A DNA stretch of 48,965 nucleotides, taken from contig JBLMVJ010000007.1 of assembly GCA_050255815.1 (NCBI GenBank), positions 1 to 48,965 on the forward strand. Reading direction: 5' to 3'. The position numbers and the translations under genes are program-made. The notes below the pieces were generated by a model. It saw only the letters and a program-made list of their open reading frames with translations. It searched no databases and was not told the DNA's origin. This document shows, piece after piece, positions 48,136 to 48,965 of this stretch. This DNA is from JAGORM01 sp050255815. Its GTDB lineage: Bacteria > Patescibacteriota > Microgenomatia > Levybacterales > GWA1-39-11. The number at the start of each line of letters is the position of its first letter. Position 1 is the stretch's first letter.

Positions 48136-48965
48136 TTAGTATTGCATACAAACGCCTGCATTTTTACTGTTAGTAAATACACACGCATTCCCCAAATGGT
48201 TGGTAACACATTGTGAATTACTGGTGCAAAAGGTTGTGGCTGGAATTGATTGGATTGAAGCAGTTGAGCCGGTATAGCTATCATCTATGCAGCAATACAT
48301 ATTTGTTCCGCATGCCAGGTCATTTGCAGCACTTTGGTGATGAGTTCCTGCCGGGCAGGAGGATGATGTCTGGCAGGTAGACTTTGGATAAGCAGTGTTA
48401 GGTCCTCCGGGACAACCGGATGTGGCAGGTGCTGTTCCCGGTTGGCTTCCTGAACCGCTTCCCGGTTGGCTGGATCCACTTGCCGGGCCGTTACAGCAGT
48501 ATTTTCCTAATCCTGCTTTGCTGCATGAATAGTTGTCGCCCATGCGTAAATTGGTTTGGTCGCAGCCGCTGGTAGTGTCAGCACAATGGTGGGCATTATT
48601 TACCGTAGTGCAGTACGCATTAGGGTCTGATGGGTTTCTGTAAATACAGTAGGCAGTTGCTCCTCCTGAAGGATTATTGCATTTATACTCTTGTGCGCAA
48701 TCCTGGTCTCCTTGATAGCAATGGCCATATTCTGTTTCTGTGCCGTGGCTCCCGGTAGAAGGATTTGAGCCATTATTGTTGCCGTTATTATTATTTCCGG
48801 GATTATTACCATTATTATTGCCGTTTCCATTGTTCCCATTATTACCGTTATTTCCTCCGCTATTACTGTTGCCGGTGCCTACGCAGGCCCAATCACCGGA
48901 CTTGCCTAAATCATTAACTTCATAATCCGTGCAGGCTTTATCTGCAAAATTTGGAAAGTTGGTGT
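48136..48965 (-). CDS. Large Cys-rich secreted protein, 5'-truncated by window edge
   Basis: The frame is open from the window end through at least 275 codons to the stop at 48136; the Met at 48543 is internal. Visible parts, in protein order: a Cys-containing segment (DKACTDYEVNDLGKSGDWAC), an Asn/Gly low-complexity linker of about 45 residues, several small Cys-rich units (CYQGDQDCAQEYKCN, CADTTSGCDQ, YSCSKAGLGKYCC), a Gly/Ser/Pro linker and a final pair (CGTNMYCCIDD, CTSNSQCVTNHLGNAC). It resembles the Cys-rich protein at 30645 in style. It is first visible gene of an operon with the cohesin-like and YLYP-domain genes. Confidence 0.75.
   Translation of the reverse strand, partial: TNFPNFADKACTDYEVNDLGKSGDWACVGTGNSNSGGNNGNNGNNGNGNNNGNNPGNNNNGNNNGSNPSTGSHGTETEYGHCYQGDQDCAQEYKCNNPSGGATAYCIYRNPSDPNAYCTTVNNAHHCADTTSGCDQTNLRMGDNYSCSKAGLGKYCCNGPASGSSQPGSGSGSQPGTAPATSGCPGGPNTAYPKSTCQTSSSCPAGTHHQSAANDLACGTNMYCCIDDSYTGSTASIQSIPATTFCTSNSQCVTNHLGNACVFTNSKNAGVCMQY

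Noticed and set aside
48132..48284. N-terminal extension of the cohesin-like protein at 47556
   Set aside because: The 51-codon extension would overlap the upstream Cys-rich gene; the membrane-anchor start MKRLLKKN at 48131 is natural and 4 bases after the upstream stop.

Overview
The window looks like a chromosomal piece of a Candidate Phyla Radiation bacterium, most likely Microgenomates (OP11)-like. This is inferred from four things: a divergent 16S rRNA with changed bases at the usual 515F and 806R primer sites and an expanded helix; many membrane-anchored proteins with Pro/Thr or Pro/Ser linkers; tightly packed genes; and spacers filled with degenerate A/T-rich palindromes. Taxonomy was not tested by alignment.

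Layout. 1-1671: ribosomal genes rplJ (5'-truncated), rplL, rpmB. 1778-4160 (minus): fmt, a small methyltransferase and a membrane acyltransferase. 4222-7271: three unrecognised genes. 7268-11076 (minus): inositol-monophosphatase-like, def, and an O-antigen ligase/polymerase-like TPR protein. 11176-14041: a Pro/Thr-tailed membrane protein, a possible structured RNA, mreB and a serine hydrolase. 14091-16328: a stand-alone 16S rRNA unit with promoter, long leader, processing stem, helix-26 expansion and terminator; no 23S, 5S or tRNA follows. 16409-19579: membrane proteins, tRNA-Cys and a 50-residue membrane peptide. 19874-23412: autoinducer-synthase-like (GNAT) protein, cysteine-free ThiF/E1-like protein and nitroreductase-like protein. 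23486-25636: orphan sensor kinase. 25754-25984: a complete tRNA-Ile(GAU) lying between the two halves of a second copy. 26223-33425 (minus): five surface proteins, three ending in a dockerin-like module. 33659-40339: thymidylate region with dcd, three tandem dTMP-kinase paralogues, a second dCTP deaminase/dUTPase-like gene, thyA, a Nudix hydrolase and folA. 40401-48965: two membrane-anchored cohesin-like proteins, a divergent cis-prenyltransferase, a GNAT, a CBS-methyltransferase fusion, glyA and further surface proteins.

How the genes fit together. dcd, dUTPase-like, tmk, thyA, folA and glyA together can run dCTP to dTDP and regenerate methylene-tetrahydrofolate; fmt draws on the same folate pool. 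The dockerin-like and cohesin-like proteins suggest a non-covalent surface scaffold in an organism not expected to make a classical cellulosome.

Two window-wide patterns stand out. First, most genes that start a transcription unit have a -10 hexamer 5 to 11 bases before the start codon, often with a -35 box 17 bases further up, so their mRNAs should be leaderless or nearly so; clear Shine-Dalgarno sites are seen mainly at ribosomal-protein genes. I used this rule to choose several starts. Second, spacers carry imperfect palindromes built from a few degenerate 7-9-base words, and the expansion inside the 16S rRNA gene is made of the same kind of words.
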